DNA from: Macrococcoides caseolyticum
Lineage (GTDB): Bacteria > Bacillota > Bacilli > Staphylococcales > Staphylococcaceae
Length of the DNA stretch: 33,025 nt
NCBI RefSeq assembly: GCF_002902665.1
Contig: NZ_PPRM01000027.1
Span: forward strand, 1 to 33,025
Reading direction: 5' to 3'
Of this stretch, positions 14,159 through 22,682 are shown piece after piece. Position 1 is the first letter of the stretch, and each line of letters opens with the position of its first letter. The notes below the pieces were generated by a model. It ran no database searches and was not told where the DNA came from. It saw only the letters and a program-made list of their open reading frames with translations. Made by a program: the position numbers and the translations under genes.

Positions 14159-15667
14159 TTAAATATCTCCCTTATGATCAATTATAAATACTTCATTTTT
14201 GTTTTCTGCGCCAATCTTGATGATGGGCTGGTCGTTAATAAATTTCCAGTAGTCGATGACTTCCTGGGTAATCATTTCACCAGCCATCAGGATTGGTATA
14301 CCTGGCGGATAGATCATTAAACTTTCTGCACATATTTCATTAAGTGCATCTTCAATCTGAACAACTCTAGTCTCTGAATAGAAGACATCTCTTAAGCCCA
14401 TCTTCTGCATTGGAATCGACATCTGCTTCAGAATCGGTGGAACGAAAGGTTTGTCAGGATTAAAATGTCTAATGCTAATGTGTGCGAGTGCATCATAGAG
14501 CTTATTGAGTTCATCTTCATTATCCATAAATGAAACAATCCCCATCACGATATTAGGTTCTGCAAGTTCCATCTGGATATCATAATCGCTACGCAGCATG
14601 TGATAAACTTCAAATCCTGATAAATCAAGGCGATGATCAATATAGATCGTGAGTTTAGTTTCGTCTAGCTGCTGCTGATATTTGTTGCTAAACTTTTCTG
14701 GTTCTAACATGTAAAATCCAGGGATTTTATTGATTCTCTCTCTGAATGACTGAACAAGTGACAATACATCGTTAATCTTCTCTGTACCGTGCAGCGCTAA
14801 ATGCTGACGTGCAATATCAAGTGATGACATGAGCAAGAATGACGCGGATGTTGACGTCAGCATATTGATAATACTTTTTACTTTATGCTTATCAATCAGC
14901 TTACTGTTAAATAATAATGCGCTTGTCTGTGTGAAAGAACCGCCGGTCTTATGTAAGCTCGTTGCTGCCATATCAGCACCAGCTTCCATACTGGACAGTG
15001 GTAAATGTTCTGAGAAGCGGTAATGTGCGCCATGTGCTTCATCCACAAGAACAGGTATCCCAGCGCTATGCGCAATTGAGACAATCTCCTTCAAGTCGCT
15101 TACTGCACCGAAATAAGTCGGATTCATAATGAATAGTGCCTTTGCATCAGGATGCGCAGCAATCGTTTTGCGTACCGTTTCAACACTGATGTTGTGTGCA
15201 ATTCCATACTCGGTATCGAACTCAGGCACCATATAAACAGGTGTAACATCAGCGAGTGCCATCGCATTCAGTACTGATTTATGAACGTTTCTTGGAAGTA
15301 ACAATTTATCTTTGGGTTTGAGTGCTGACAGAATCATCGCCTGAATACCAGACGTTGTACCATTTAATAAAAAGTGTGCTTCATCTGCTAGAAACAAATC
15401 AGCCATTAAAGCTTGCGCATCATGTATCACACTTGTCGGATGATCAAAGTTATCTAAAGTCGGCATAGAATTCACGTCATGACGTAACGTGCGAATGCCA
15501 TAATAGTTGAGGGCATAATCAGAATCGATGCCACGCTTATGGCCAGGTACATCAAAGCTTGTGATGTTTTGTGCTTCATATTCTTTTAAGGCAGTAAATA
15601 AAGGCGTAACGTTATGTTTGCCTATGTCAATACTGTGTAAAACCTTTTGGGAATGTGTATGAATCAT
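14159..15667 (-). CDS. speA: Arginine decarboxylase, Orn/Lys/Arg decarboxylase family
   Basis: PLP enzyme of 502 residues in the fold-type I Orn/Lys/Arg decarboxylase family. The cofactor lysine is Lys240 in TSLHKTGGS; VDEAHGAH (Asp209) binds the pyridine ring, and FDVPGHKRG (near 38-46) is the family's N-terminal block. The C-terminal domain begins near residue 370. Arginine is the likely substrate because the operon continues with agmatinase, so the product agmatine would be used at once; lysine decarboxylase members look similar, so this rests on context. AAGGAG lies seven bases before ATG 15667. First gene of the polyamine operon; the 200 bases upstream hold AT-rich DNA without an obvious riboswitch. 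Confidence 0.92.
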   Translation of the reverse strand: MIHTHSQKVLHSIDIGKHNVTPLFTALKEYEAQNITSFDVPGHKRGIDSDYALNYYGIRTLRHDVNSMPTLDNFDHPTSVIHDAQALMADLFLADEAHFLLNGTTSGIQAMILSALKPKDKLLLPRNVHKSVLNAMALADVTPVYMVPEFDTEYGIAHNISVETVRKTIAAHPDAKALFIMNPTYFGAVSDLKEIVSIAHSAGIPVLVDEAHGAHYRFSEHLPLSSMEAGADMAATSLHKTGGSFTQTSALLFNSKLIDKHKVKSIINMLTSTSASFLLMSSLDIARQHLALHGTEKINDVLSLVQSFRERINKIPGFYMLEPEKFSNKYQQQLDETKLTIYIDHRLDLSGFEVYHMLRSDYDIQMELAEPNIVMGIVSFMDNEDELNKLYDALAHISIRHFNPDKPFVPPILKQMSIPMQKMGLRDVFYSETRVVQIEDALNEICAESLMIYPPGIPILMAGEMITQEVIDYWKFINDQPIIKIGAENKNEVFIIDHKGDI

Positions 15668-15876
15668 TGGACACTCCTTAAAATTGGTAAAGATTTAAAT
15701 ATTAGTTTTACTTAACAAATAGTTATGTAAGACTGTCATTTATTAATACCAAACAAATTGTAATGTATTACTAAACTTAACGCAACAAAAATTTTTGATT
15801 TTTTTTAAGTTTTTTTAAGGCTCTCATGAGCAATGCTATATAGGATTTGTTAATATGACTATGAGGAGGCGTTAAC

Positions 15877-16896
15877 ATGACTAAAATTAAAGGGTTATTA
15901 GGTTCTTATACAAAAAATGATGGCAAAGGTATTTATACATTTGAAATAGATACTGACCTGAAAAAGATTACATCAGTAGAAACAGGCTATGAAGTAGGGG
16001 CATCGACTTACATCCAAAAATATAAAGATAAATTATATGGCATTAAAAAAGAAGAACGAGGTGCCGGAATCCAGAGCTATCAGATTGGTGAAGAACTTAC
16101 AGTAATCAATGATTTACTGGAATCTACAGACAGTGGTTGTCACTTATGGATCAGCCGTGATGGAAAGTATCTATTAGAAGCGGTGTATGGATCAGGAATG
16201 GTAAGACTGTATGCATTAGATGACAATGGAGCAGTAGTACAACTTATCGATACACATCAGCAGCAAGGTAGTGGACCGAACGAAGAACGTCAAGATAACG
16301 CACATACGCACTATATTCAGGAAACACCGGATGGATATGCAGTTGCTGTAGATTTAGGAACAGACGAAGTGATTACATTTACGTTCGGTGATGAAGGATT
16401 TAAACAAGTCGGTGTATTAGATGTAGAACCGGGTATGGGGCCAAGACATTTAATCTTCCATGAGAACGGGAAGTATGCGTACTTATTTACAGAGTTAAGC
16501 AATGAAGTTGTGGTCTTGTCTTATAATGACGGCAAGTTTGAAATGAAAGAGAAATATTCAGCGCTACCTGAAGACTTTACTGGCCACTCACAAGGTGCAG
16601 CCATCAGAATGAGCCACGATCAGCAATTTGTTTACGCATCAAACCGTGGACATCAGTCGATTGCAGTGTATAAAGTACAAGGTGAAGGGGAATCATTAGA
16701 ACTTGTTGAAATTATAACGACACAAGGTGATTGGCCACGTGACTTCAATATTGATAACAGCGATAAATATTTAGTGTGTGCACATGAACGAGACGGCGTA
16801 TTAAGTTTGTTCGAGCGTGACGAGCAGACAGGACGCTTAACATTATTGGATGATAGTGCACGTGCACCAGAAGCAGTATGTGTGCAATTTTTATAA
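15877..16896 (+). CDS. pgl: 6-phosphogluconolactonase-type lactonase (beta-propeller)
   Basis: 339-residue seven-bladed beta-propeller of the YkgB/Pgl lactonase family, which hydrolyses 6-phosphogluconolactone in the oxidative pentose phosphate pathway. Typical blocks are GSYTKNDGKGIYTFEID at the N-terminus, DNAHTHYIQETPDG (about 145-158), PGMGPRHLIFHENGKYAY, and ASNRGHQSIAVYKV. GAGGAGGCG precedes the ATG. TATATA at 15837-15842 preceded by TG may be an extended -10. The gene is divergent from speA and ends with a terminator at 16905-16933. The family also contains lactonases of other specificity, so the exact substrate is inferred. Confidence 0.9.
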   Translation: MTKIKGLLGSYTKNDGKGIYTFEIDTDLKKITSVETGYEVGASTYIQKYKDKLYGIKKEERGAGIQSYQIGEELTVINDLLESTDSGCHLWISRDGKYLLEAVYGSGMVRLYALDDNGAVVQLIDTHQQQGSGPNEERQDNAHTHYIQETPDGYAVAVDLGTDEVITFTFGDEGFKQVGVLDVEPGMGPRHLIFHENGKYAYLFTELSNEVVVLSYNDGKFEMKEKYSALPEDFTGHSQGAAIRMSHDQQFVYASNRGHQSIAVYKVQGEGESLELVEIITTQGDWPRDFNIDNSDKYLVCAHERDGVLSLFERDEQTGRLTLLDDSARAPEAVCVQFL

Positions 16897-16904
16897 GGAA
16901 GATG

Positions 16905-16933
16905 ATACCGGACGAGGATGTCCGGTATTTTTT
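16905..16933 (+). terminator. Intrinsic terminator of pgl
   Basis: ATACCGGAC and GTCCGGTAT flank a six-base loop and are followed by TTTTT. It abuts the 41-base tandem array. Confidence 0.9.
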
Positions 16934-17086
16934 GCAGATGAAATTGGCATGGCGCCAAATTCGTGAGAGAAAAAGCAGATGAAATTGGCATGGCGCCAAA
17001 TTCGTGAGAGAAAAAGCAGATGAAATTGGCACGGCGCCAAATTCGTGAGGGAAAAAGCAGATGAAATTGGCATGGCGCCAATTTCA
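16934..17086. repeat. 41-bp tandem array: amplified terminator of the NERD gene
   Basis: Copies begin at 16934, 16975, 17016 and 17057. The first two are identical, the third has two changes, and the fourth keeps its first 25 bases and then runs into the end of the NERD gene. Each contains GAAATTGGC-A(T/C)GGC-GCCAA, a partial or full stem-loop, followed on the minus strand by GCTTTTT. The array fills the gap between the convergent genes. Confidence 0.9.
17049..17086 (-). terminator. Intrinsic terminator of the NERD gene
   Basis: TGAAATTGGC and GCCAATTTCA (10-base perfect arms, five-base loop, 17062-17086), followed on the minus strand by ATCTGCTTTTT. One arm contains the gene's stop codon. 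It appears to be the original from which the other array copies derive. Confidence 0.8.
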
Positions 17087-17983
17087 CTCATAATAAATGA
17101 TGCTTCCTAGCTGATGACGTCTATATCGTTTGTTTAAGAATAAGCGAATCTTCTCACGACTCACTAAACTTTTAGTCCACGCTTTTAATATATGTGTCGT
17201 GATACGTTCGTCAGGAAATATTAATTTAATCTCTTGAATCGCACTATCCAATAAGTGATCACAATCAATGATTTTATTACACGATGAGCATTTATATTTT
17301 CTGTTAGAATGTTTTGTGTAAAATGATTTCATACATTCACACAAGACTCCTTTTTTAAAATTGTGAAAGTTGTGAGGAGTTCTGAAATTAAAGGGATCCG
17401 AAGTATCTTGTAAACTTAGTAGTTTTTCACAACACTCTATATCATATGCACCAACAGGCATTTGACTGTTTTCGCTAATAAATTTACATATTCTAGCTTG
17501 TTCTAAAATTTTATCTGTTGCGTGATAGCCATATACTTTATGTGTGGGATTGATGAAAGCGTGATAATAGTGGAAGTTATAATGCAGTTGAGAATTTTTT
17601 AAAAGGAGAGTAAATAATTTAGGTGTTCGTTCCATCTGGTTATTGATTCGCTCACAAGGTGATTGATCTGCATAATAATATTGTCCATCAACATAGTATA
17701 AATCTGATGTAAAATCTTTAACTTCAAATATATATAAATCACCATTCATTAAAATTAAGCTGTCTATCTGAAATATTTTATTGTTGACGATGTAATTCAA
17801 GTTTCTTAATGTGATGCCATTATTCAGGGATTTATCCGATAATTTATCAAACGCCACTTCACCAAAATAACCTCTAAGGCTATATTCTAATTCTTTAATT
17901 TTATTGTTGCTTACTTGAGTTCGACGAGCAATCTGTAATTTGTAGACAAGTTTGTTATCCATTTTGCGATGTTGTAATATCAT
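17084..17983 (-). CDS. NERD-domain nuclease-related protein with zinc ribbon
   Basis: 299 residues. The N-terminal half is a NERD (nuclease-related) domain: GYFGEVAFDKL (Glu42), FQIDSLILMNGDLYIFEVKDF with Asp74, Glu87 and Lys89 forming the D...ExK pattern of restriction-endonuclease-like folds. The C-terminal part has CEC at 215-217 and CSSC at 232-235, a probable four-cysteine zinc ribbon, then a basic segment (KIRLFLNKRYRRHQ). Such proteins are widespread and their function is unclear; nucleic-acid binding or cleavage is inferred. AAGGAG precedes ATG 17983. It is monocistronic, with its stop codon inside its own terminator hairpin. Confidence 0.88.
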   Translation of the reverse strand: MILQHRKMDNKLVYKLQIARRTQVSNNKIKELEYSLRGYFGEVAFDKLSDKSLNNGITLRNLNYIVNNKIFQIDSLILMNGDLYIFEVKDFTSDLYYVDGQYYYADQSPCERINNQMERTPKLFTLLLKNSQLHYNFHYYHAFINPTHKVYGYHATDKILEQARICKFISENSQMPVGAYDIECCEKLLSLQDTSDPFNFRTPHNFHNFKKGVLCECMKSFYTKHSNRKYKCSSCNKIIDCDHLLDSAIQEIKLIFPDERITTHILKAWTKSLVSREKIRLFLNKRYRRHQLGSIIYYE

Positions 17984-18123
17984 TGTCTGCTCCTTGTATT
18001 GTGATATTTATATTATAATTACTAAGTGTAAATGTGGTGTAAAAGGTGAATTTAGAACTGTAAAAATTAGTATTAATTATTTTTTATACATGTAAGTATA
18101 TAAAAAACGAAAGGAGTTTTAAA

Positions 18124-18897
18124 ATGAAGTGTGCAATCTATCAAATGGAGATTATTCCTGGAAATCCTGATGAAAACATTGCAAAGATAAGGAAGTGGAT
18201 CAGCGCACTGGATGAAAGTATAGAGATTGTCGTTCTTCCTGAGATGTGGAATACTTCTTATGTGTTGGATGAATTAAATGAGCTTGCGGATGAAGATGGC
18301 ACTCGCGAGATTTGTGCGTTACAAGAGATGGCGAAGATGCATCATGTGCATATTGTCGGGGGTTCAATAGCTGTAAAGTCTCACGGTCGTATCTTCAATA
18401 GGAGTATTGTTATTGATCATGATGGAGAAATTGTGCACCAATATGATAAAGTTCATCTCGTACCAATGCTGGATGAACCGAAATATTTAACAGCGGGGAA
18501 TCATATTCAAACCTTCGCATTAGGCGAGATAAAGATGGGTGTCATCATCTGTTATGACCTGCGTTTCCCTGAGATTTCAAGGAAGCTTGCTTTAGAAGGT
18601 ATAGAAGTGCTCTTTGTCGTTGCGGAGTGGCCAGCTTCACGCATTGATGCTTTCAATAAGCTGCTCTATGCGCGTGCGATTGAGAATCAGGTCTATGTTA
18701 TCGCGTGCAATAATGTCGGTTACTGCAGGGAAGAGCAGTTTGGCGGGCAGTCGAAAGTGATTAATCCGCTCGGCACGTTAGTAGAAACACTGGAAACAGC
18801 AGAAGGAACGTTAAAGGTATCTGTTGACCTGAATTATAGTAAAGAAGTGAAGTCGTCTATACCAGTAATGGACTCAAGACGTCCGGAACTATATTAA
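18124..18897 (+). CDS. Carbon-nitrogen hydrolase (nitrilase superfamily)
   Basis: 257-residue cytosolic amidase of the nitrilase superfamily. The Glu-Lys-Cys triad is Glu40 in VVLPEMW, Lys109 in YDKVHLVPM, and Cys143 in IICYDLRFPE. Its length and blocks resemble omega-amidase-type (YafV/Nit2-like) members that hydrolyse alpha-keto acid amides; the substrate is not certain. AAAGGAG precedes the ATG. As I recall, the S. aureus homologue lies beside the agr/hld locus; here no agr gene is seen, and the upstream neighbour is the divergent NERD gene. It shares the terminator at 18898-18932 with the convergent aldehyde dehydrogenase gene. Confidence 0.9.
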   Translation: MKCAIYQMEIIPGNPDENIAKIRKWISALDESIEIVVLPEMWNTSYVLDELNELADEDGTREICALQEMAKMHHVHIVGGSIAVKSHGRIFNRSIVIDHDGEIVHQYDKVHLVPMLDEPKYLTAGNHIQTFALGEIKMGVIICYDLRFPEISRKLALEGIEVLFVVAEWPASRIDAFNKLLYARAIENQVYVIACNNVGYCREEQFGGQSKVINPLGTLVETLETAEGTLKVSVDLNYSKEVKSSIPVMDSRRPELY

Positions 18898-18932
18898 AAG
18901 CAGTCGGGAATTGATATCCCGACTGCTTCTTA
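18898..18932. terminator. Terminator between the nitrilase-family and ALDH genes
   Basis: AAGCAGTCGGGA and TCCCGACTGCTT (12 base pairs, seven-base loop). It starts one base after one stop codon and ends at the other, so it probably works for the plus strand (CTTATTT follows) and possibly in both directions. Confidence 0.8.
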
Positions 18933-20300
18933 TTTAAACAACTGTTTTACATATTTGAATTTCCCTTTATAGGGCGGGAAGAGTAAGCCAGATTCAAGCT
19001 TTGTGCTCTTTGTAATATAACTCTTTTCATGGCTGAATAATTCAAATGAATATTTCCCGTGATAGCTTCCGATGCCTGAGTGACCAACACCACCAAAAGG
19101 CAGGTTTGGATTTGCAAGATGCAAGATCGTGTCATTAACACATCCTCCGCCGAATGACAGACGATTAAATACTGCTGTTATTTGATCACTGTCTTCTGTG
19201 AAGAGATAAAGTGCAAGCGGCTTCTCATATTGTTCAACGATATCATACACTTCATTAAATGTATCGTAGCCGATAATCGGTAATATCGGACCGAAGATTT
19301 CCTGCTGCATGACACTGTCGCTGAGCTTAGGGTCAAGAATAATGGTAGGCGCAACAAACAGTTCATCAGCATTGCTCTCTCCACCATAAATGACTTGTTG
19401 ACGACTGTCTTCTATTATATTGACTAAGCGGTTGAAGTGATTATCATTAACGATGCGACCGAAGTCTTCACTCTGTTCTATTTGAGCACCATAAAACTCC
19501 TGGATTGTTGTCTGTAATGCCTTCACGAACTTCATCTTCACTGTGTTATCTATTATAACGTAGTCTGGAGCGACGCACGTCTGACCCGCATTCATAAACT
19601 TACCGAATGCGATGCGTTCAGCAGCCACTTTAAGATTAGCAGTATCATCGATAATGACGGGGCTCTTGCCACCAAGTTCTAGTGTTACTGGTGTTAAATG
19701 TTTACTCGCTTTCTCATAGACGATTTGTCCGACTTTGGTGCTGCCTGTAAAGAAAATATAGTCGAAGCGCTCATCGAGTAACTGTGACGTTACTTCTTTC
19801 TCGCCTTGGACAACTTTTACGTAATCTTCAGGGAATACTTCTTCTAATATTTCCTGAACGACCATGCTTGTCTGCGGTGTCATTTCTGAAGGTTTCACGA
19901 CTGCACAGTTCCCCGCAGCAAGTGCACCGATAAGCGGTGACATCACGAGCTGAAATGGATAGTTAAATGGACCGATAATAAGCACGGTGCCGTATGGTTC
20001 ATATTTGATAAAGCTCTTTGCTGGAAACTGCATCATCGGGGTTGTAACAGACTTTGTCTTTGCCCAGTTTTTAAGTTCTTTAATAATATATGATAACTCT
20101 TTCATAACAAATCCAACTTCTGTTGCGTATGCTTCCACCTTATTCTTTCCAAGGTCACTTTTCAGTGCATCTAGAATATCAGATTCATGTTTCTTTATAG
20201 ATTTCTTCAAAGCTTTCAAATATTTCTTTCGGAATTTTATATCTTTTGTCGATTGTGTCTGAAAGAAATCGCGCACATTTTGAGTTTCTGAATTTAACAT
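18930..20300 (-). CDS. Aldehyde dehydrogenase, class 3-like
   Basis: 456-residue NAD(P)-dependent aldehyde dehydrogenase; the length and lack of an N-terminal extension fit the class 3 group (YwdH/AldX-like) that oxidises medium- and long-chain aliphatic or aromatic aldehydes. Catalytic Cys242 is in GQTCVAPDY, the general base Glu208 in LELGGKSP, and the oxyanion Asn113 in GPFNYPF. The tail carries NPNLPFGGVGHSGIG and a hydrophobic/basic C-terminus (PPYKGKFKYVKQLF), as in membrane-associated relatives. ATG 20300 is chosen because GGAGG lies just before it; the upstream ATG 20315 overlaps that ribosome site. It is divergent from the oxidoreductase gene. Confidence 0.92.
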   Translation of the reverse strand: MLNSETQNVRDFFQTQSTKDIKFRKKYLKALKKSIKKHESDILDALKSDLGKNKVEAYATEVGFVMKELSYIIKELKNWAKTKSVTTPMMQFPAKSFIKYEPYGTVLIIGPFNYPFQLVMSPLIGALAAGNCAVVKPSEMTPQTSMVVQEILEEVFPEDYVKVVQGEKEVTSQLLDERFDYIFFTGSTKVGQIVYEKASKHLTPVTLELGGKSPVIIDDTANLKVAAERIAFGKFMNAGQTCVAPDYVIIDNTVKMKFVKALQTTIQEFYGAQIEQSEDFGRIVNDNHFNRLVNIIEDSRQQVIYGGESNADELFVAPTIILDPKLSDSVMQQEIFGPILPIIGYDTFNEVYDIVEQYEKPLALYLFTEDSDQITAVFNRLSFGGGCVNDTILHLANPNLPFGGVGHSGIGSYHGKYSFELFSHEKSYITKSTKLESGLLFPPYKGKFKYVKQLFK

Positions 20301-20366
20301 AAATTTAGCCTCCATCTATTTAGAAATAGGGTATACTATAAAAAAACTTAATTACGAGGTGTTACT

Positions 20367-21323
20367 ATGAAATTTGGACTTATCGGAACGAACTGGATAA
20401 CAGATCGTTTTATCGAAGCGGGCAAAGTAACGGATGGATTTGAACTCCATAGCATGTATTCTAGAACACTGGATAAAGCAGAGATGTTTAGCGAGCGTCA
20501 CCATATTCCGAACTTTACTGATAACTTTGATGCATTTCTAGAAGATGAAGCACTCGATGCCGTATATATCGCTACCCCCAATATACTCCATCATCAACAG
20601 GCGATTCAAGCAATGAATCATAAAAAGCATGTGCTATGCGAAAAGCCAATAACAACTTCTTTAAAGAACTTCAATCTAATGGTGCAGGCACAAGAGAATA
20701 ATGGCGTATACTTTATGGAAGCCATGAAAAGTATCTATTCTCCTGCCTATTTAAAACTAAAATCATGGATTGAAGAGATTGGCACGATTAGACGTGTTAA
20801 CTTTCATTATAACCAATATTCATCACGATATGATAAGTACAAGGAAGGAATCATCGAAAATGCCTTTAAACCCGAACTTGGAAATGGTGCATTGATGGAC
20901 CTTGGTGTGTACACAATCAGCCCGCTCGTTGATTTATTTGGCTATCCTAAAAGCGTGCAGTCAACTGGGAAAATTTTATCGACTGGTGCAGATTGTCAAG
21001 GAACCGTAATTTGTAACTATCATGATATGACAGCGTTATTAAGCTTCTCAAAGATTATCGACAGTCATCAGCCTTCAGAAATCATAGGAGAAGAAGGTAT
21101 TATTACTATAGATAAAATCTCCGCACCCTCTCAAATCGTAAAAATGAAGCGCAGTGGCGAAGTCATAGAGACATTTAGCTGTGATGGTCAGCCGATGCAA
21201 TATGAGATTGAGCATTTTATTAAATGTGTCACTGCGCAGCAGGATGATATGAACAATAAGACATCACGTATGACGATGCAGTTAATTGATGAACTAAAAG
21301 CACAGATGGATTTATTATTTTAA
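20367..21323 (+). CDS. Gfo/Idh/MocA-family oxidoreductase
   Basis: 318-residue NAD(P)-dependent oxidoreductase. The N-terminal Rossmann domain starts FGLIGTNWITDRF; the diagnostic EKP motif is at 92-94 (HVLCEKPITT), and the C-terminal substrate domain contains GALMDLGVYTISPL. The family oxidises or reduces sugars and inositols or dihydrodiols; nothing here fixes the substrate. ACGAGGTG precedes the ATG, and TATACT near 20333 is a possible -10. It is divergent from the aldehyde dehydrogenase by about 65 bases and ends in the terminator at 21405-21439. Confidence 0.92.
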   Translation: MKFGLIGTNWITDRFIEAGKVTDGFELHSMYSRTLDKAEMFSERHHIPNFTDNFDAFLEDEALDAVYIATPNILHHQQAIQAMNHKKHVLCEKPITTSLKNFNLMVQAQENNGVYFMEAMKSIYSPAYLKLKSWIEEIGTIRRVNFHYNQYSSRYDKYKEGIIENAFKPELGNGALMDLGVYTISPLVDLFGYPKSVQSTGKILSTGADCQGTVICNYHDMTALLSFSKIIDSHQPSEIIGEEGIITIDKISAPSQIVKMKRSGEVIETFSCDGQPMQYEIEHFIKCVTAQQDDMNNKTSRMTMQLIDELKAQMDLLF

Positions 21324-21404
21324 TAAAGATACAAAAATAATATTGATTATTCAGATAATTCAGTTTATAATAAATGCATACCATTTTTTCATTCTTTCAA
21401 ATCG

Positions 21405-21439
21405 AAAGCGCGATTCGTATTTACGAATCGCGCTTTTGT
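21405..21439. terminator. Bidirectional terminator between oxidoreductase and acetyltransferase genes
   Basis: The 15-base perfect arms AAAGCGCGATTCGTA and TACGAATCGCGCTTT around a two-base loop are followed by TTGTG on the plus strand, with TTTGAAAG on the minus side. It ends two bases before the stop of the convergent gene at 21441. Confidence 0.85.
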
Positions 21440-21440
21440 G

Positions 21441-21710
21441 TTATTTAATGAGTGACTGCATCTCAGGGTCTCTTTCCATTACAACACGCGCATAAGGGCA
21501 GAGTGGTACAATCTTCAAGTTATGCTCGCGCGCGTAATCTACTGCACGTTCAACAAGCTGTTTCGCGATACCTTGTCCACGCAACTTAGGGTCTGTATAT
21601 GTGTGATCAATTACAATCGCATCGCCTGAGGGCTGGAACGTAATTTCAGCGTCAGGTGATGCTTCATTACCAACATAGAACTTATTATTTCCTTGTAATA
21701 TTTCCATCAT
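21441..21710 (-). CDS. Small GNAT-type N-acetyltransferase (YjdJ-like)
   Basis: 89-residue minimal GCN5-related acetyltransferase. The acetyl-CoA-binding motif is LRGQGIAKQLVERAVDYA, followed by IVPLCPYARVVMERDP; the conserved cysteine in LCPYA is typical of this compact subgroup, whose S. aureus member has a solved structure as I recall. The acceptor is unknown. The ribosome site AAGGAG overlaps the ppaC stop codon, so the gene is translationally coupled to ppaC; ATG 21710 and ATG 21707 are both possible starts, and the GTG before them is too close to the ribosome site. Confidence 0.88.
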   Translation of the reverse strand: MMEILQGNNKFYVGNEASPDAEITFQPSGDAIVIDHTYTDPKLRGQGIAKQLVERAVDYAREHNLKIVPLCPYARVVMERDPEMQSLIK

Positions 21711-21719
21711 TCTCACTCC

Positions 21720-22640
21720 TTATTCAGTAAGTGCTGCAGTTAATTGTGGTACAACTTGCTTCTTACGAGACACAACACCTTCTAATAGTGCTGTATTTTG
21801 ATCAAGTGCGACATTAAAGGCTTTCTCTACTGCAGGCTGTTGTTGTCCTAGTGCTAAAACTTTAGAGTTTGAGTTTAAGATATCCGTCACAACAAGTACG
21901 AATAATGCATAGCCTTCTTGTGCAGTTTCAGCATTAATCGCTTGTTCTAATTCATCCTGACGTGCCAGTACTTCGTCGATATCAACAGTGTTAACTTGCG
22001 CGACACGTACTTCATGTTCTCCCATCGCAAATGACTTCGCATCGATGTTTAATAATTCCTCAGCAGTTTTGTCTTTCGTAGATGCACCTGCTTTTAACAT
22101 TTCAAGACCGTATGACTGGAGATCGATATTCGCGATTTCTGCTAACGCTTCAGCTGCTTTAACATCTTCATCTGTACAAGTTGGTGACTTGAATAATAAA
22201 GTATCTGAGATAATTGCAGATAGCATTAAACCAGCAATCTCAGGTTTAATCTCCACATCGCTCTCTTTATACATCTTACGTAAGATCGTTGCAGTACATC
22301 CTACGGGTTCAGCACGGTAGTAAAGTGGACCAGCAGTTTCAAAGTTTGCGATACGGTGGTGATCAACTACCATTAAGATTGTCGTTTCTTCAATACCAGG
22401 AGCGGATTGCTGGAATTCATTATGGTCAACTAAAATAACTTCTTCCTTATCTAGGCTCTTGATTAAGCGTGGTGCTTCAACACCGAATTTGTTTAACGCA
22501 TATTCAGTTTCGCCGTTAATATCACCTAAACGTACAGCTTCGATATCTTTACCTAAAGCTTTTTGCAAGTCAGCCATTACTAAAGCTGAAGTAATAGTAT
22601 CTGTATCTGGATTTTGATGTCCGAAAGTTAAAATTGTCAT
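21720..22640 (-). CDS. ppaC: Manganese-dependent inorganic pyrophosphatase
   Basis: Family II (DHH) pyrophosphatase of 306 residues, converting pyrophosphate to two phosphates. Metal-binding motifs: GHQNPDTDT (His8, Asp12, Asp14), VDHN (Asp72, His73) and VVDHHR (Asp93, His94, His95); the C-terminal substrate-binding motif is [10 protein letters not shown] (291-300). It is the first gene of an operon with the small acetyltransferase. It lies near the aldehyde dehydrogenase, as in S. aureus, which supports ancestral gene order here. Confidence 0.96.
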   Translation of the reverse strand: MTILTFGHQNPDTDTITSALVMADLQKALGKDIEAVRLGDINGETEYALNKFGVEAPRLIKSLDKEEVILVDHNEFQQSAPGIEETTILMVVDHHRIANFETAGPLYYRAEPVGCTATILRKMYKESDVEIKPEIAGLMLSAIISDTLLFKSPTCTDEDVKAAEALAEIANIDLQSYGLEMLKAGASTKDKTAEELLNIDAKSFAMGEHEVRVAQVNTVDIDEVLARQDELEQAINAETAQEGYALFVLVVTDILNSNSKVLALGQQQPAVEKAFNVALDQNTALLEGVVSRKKQVVPQLTAALTE

Positions 22641-22682
22641 AGTTCTTCTCCTTTAAATATGTTTGTTATTAGTGTATCACGA

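Noticed and set aside
15668-15876. Riboswitch or attenuator between speA and pgl
   Set aside because: No recognisable SAM, arginine or T-box elements; only AT-rich runs and a short CTCATGAG palindrome.
16934-17086. Possible CRISPR array
   Set aside because: Copies are contiguous 41-bp tandem units with no unique spacers, and no cas genes are present.
16653-17091. Minus-strand open frames with a repeated MPISSAFSLTNLAPCQFHL peptide
   Set aside because: They are translations of the 41-bp tandem array on the strand opposite pgl; the repeats have a terminator origin and there are no proper ribosome sites.
17984-18123. Possible agr/hld locus next to the nitrilase-family gene
   Set aside because: The 140 bases contain no delta-haemolysin-like frame or agr promoter repeats, and the neighbouring gene is a NERD protein.
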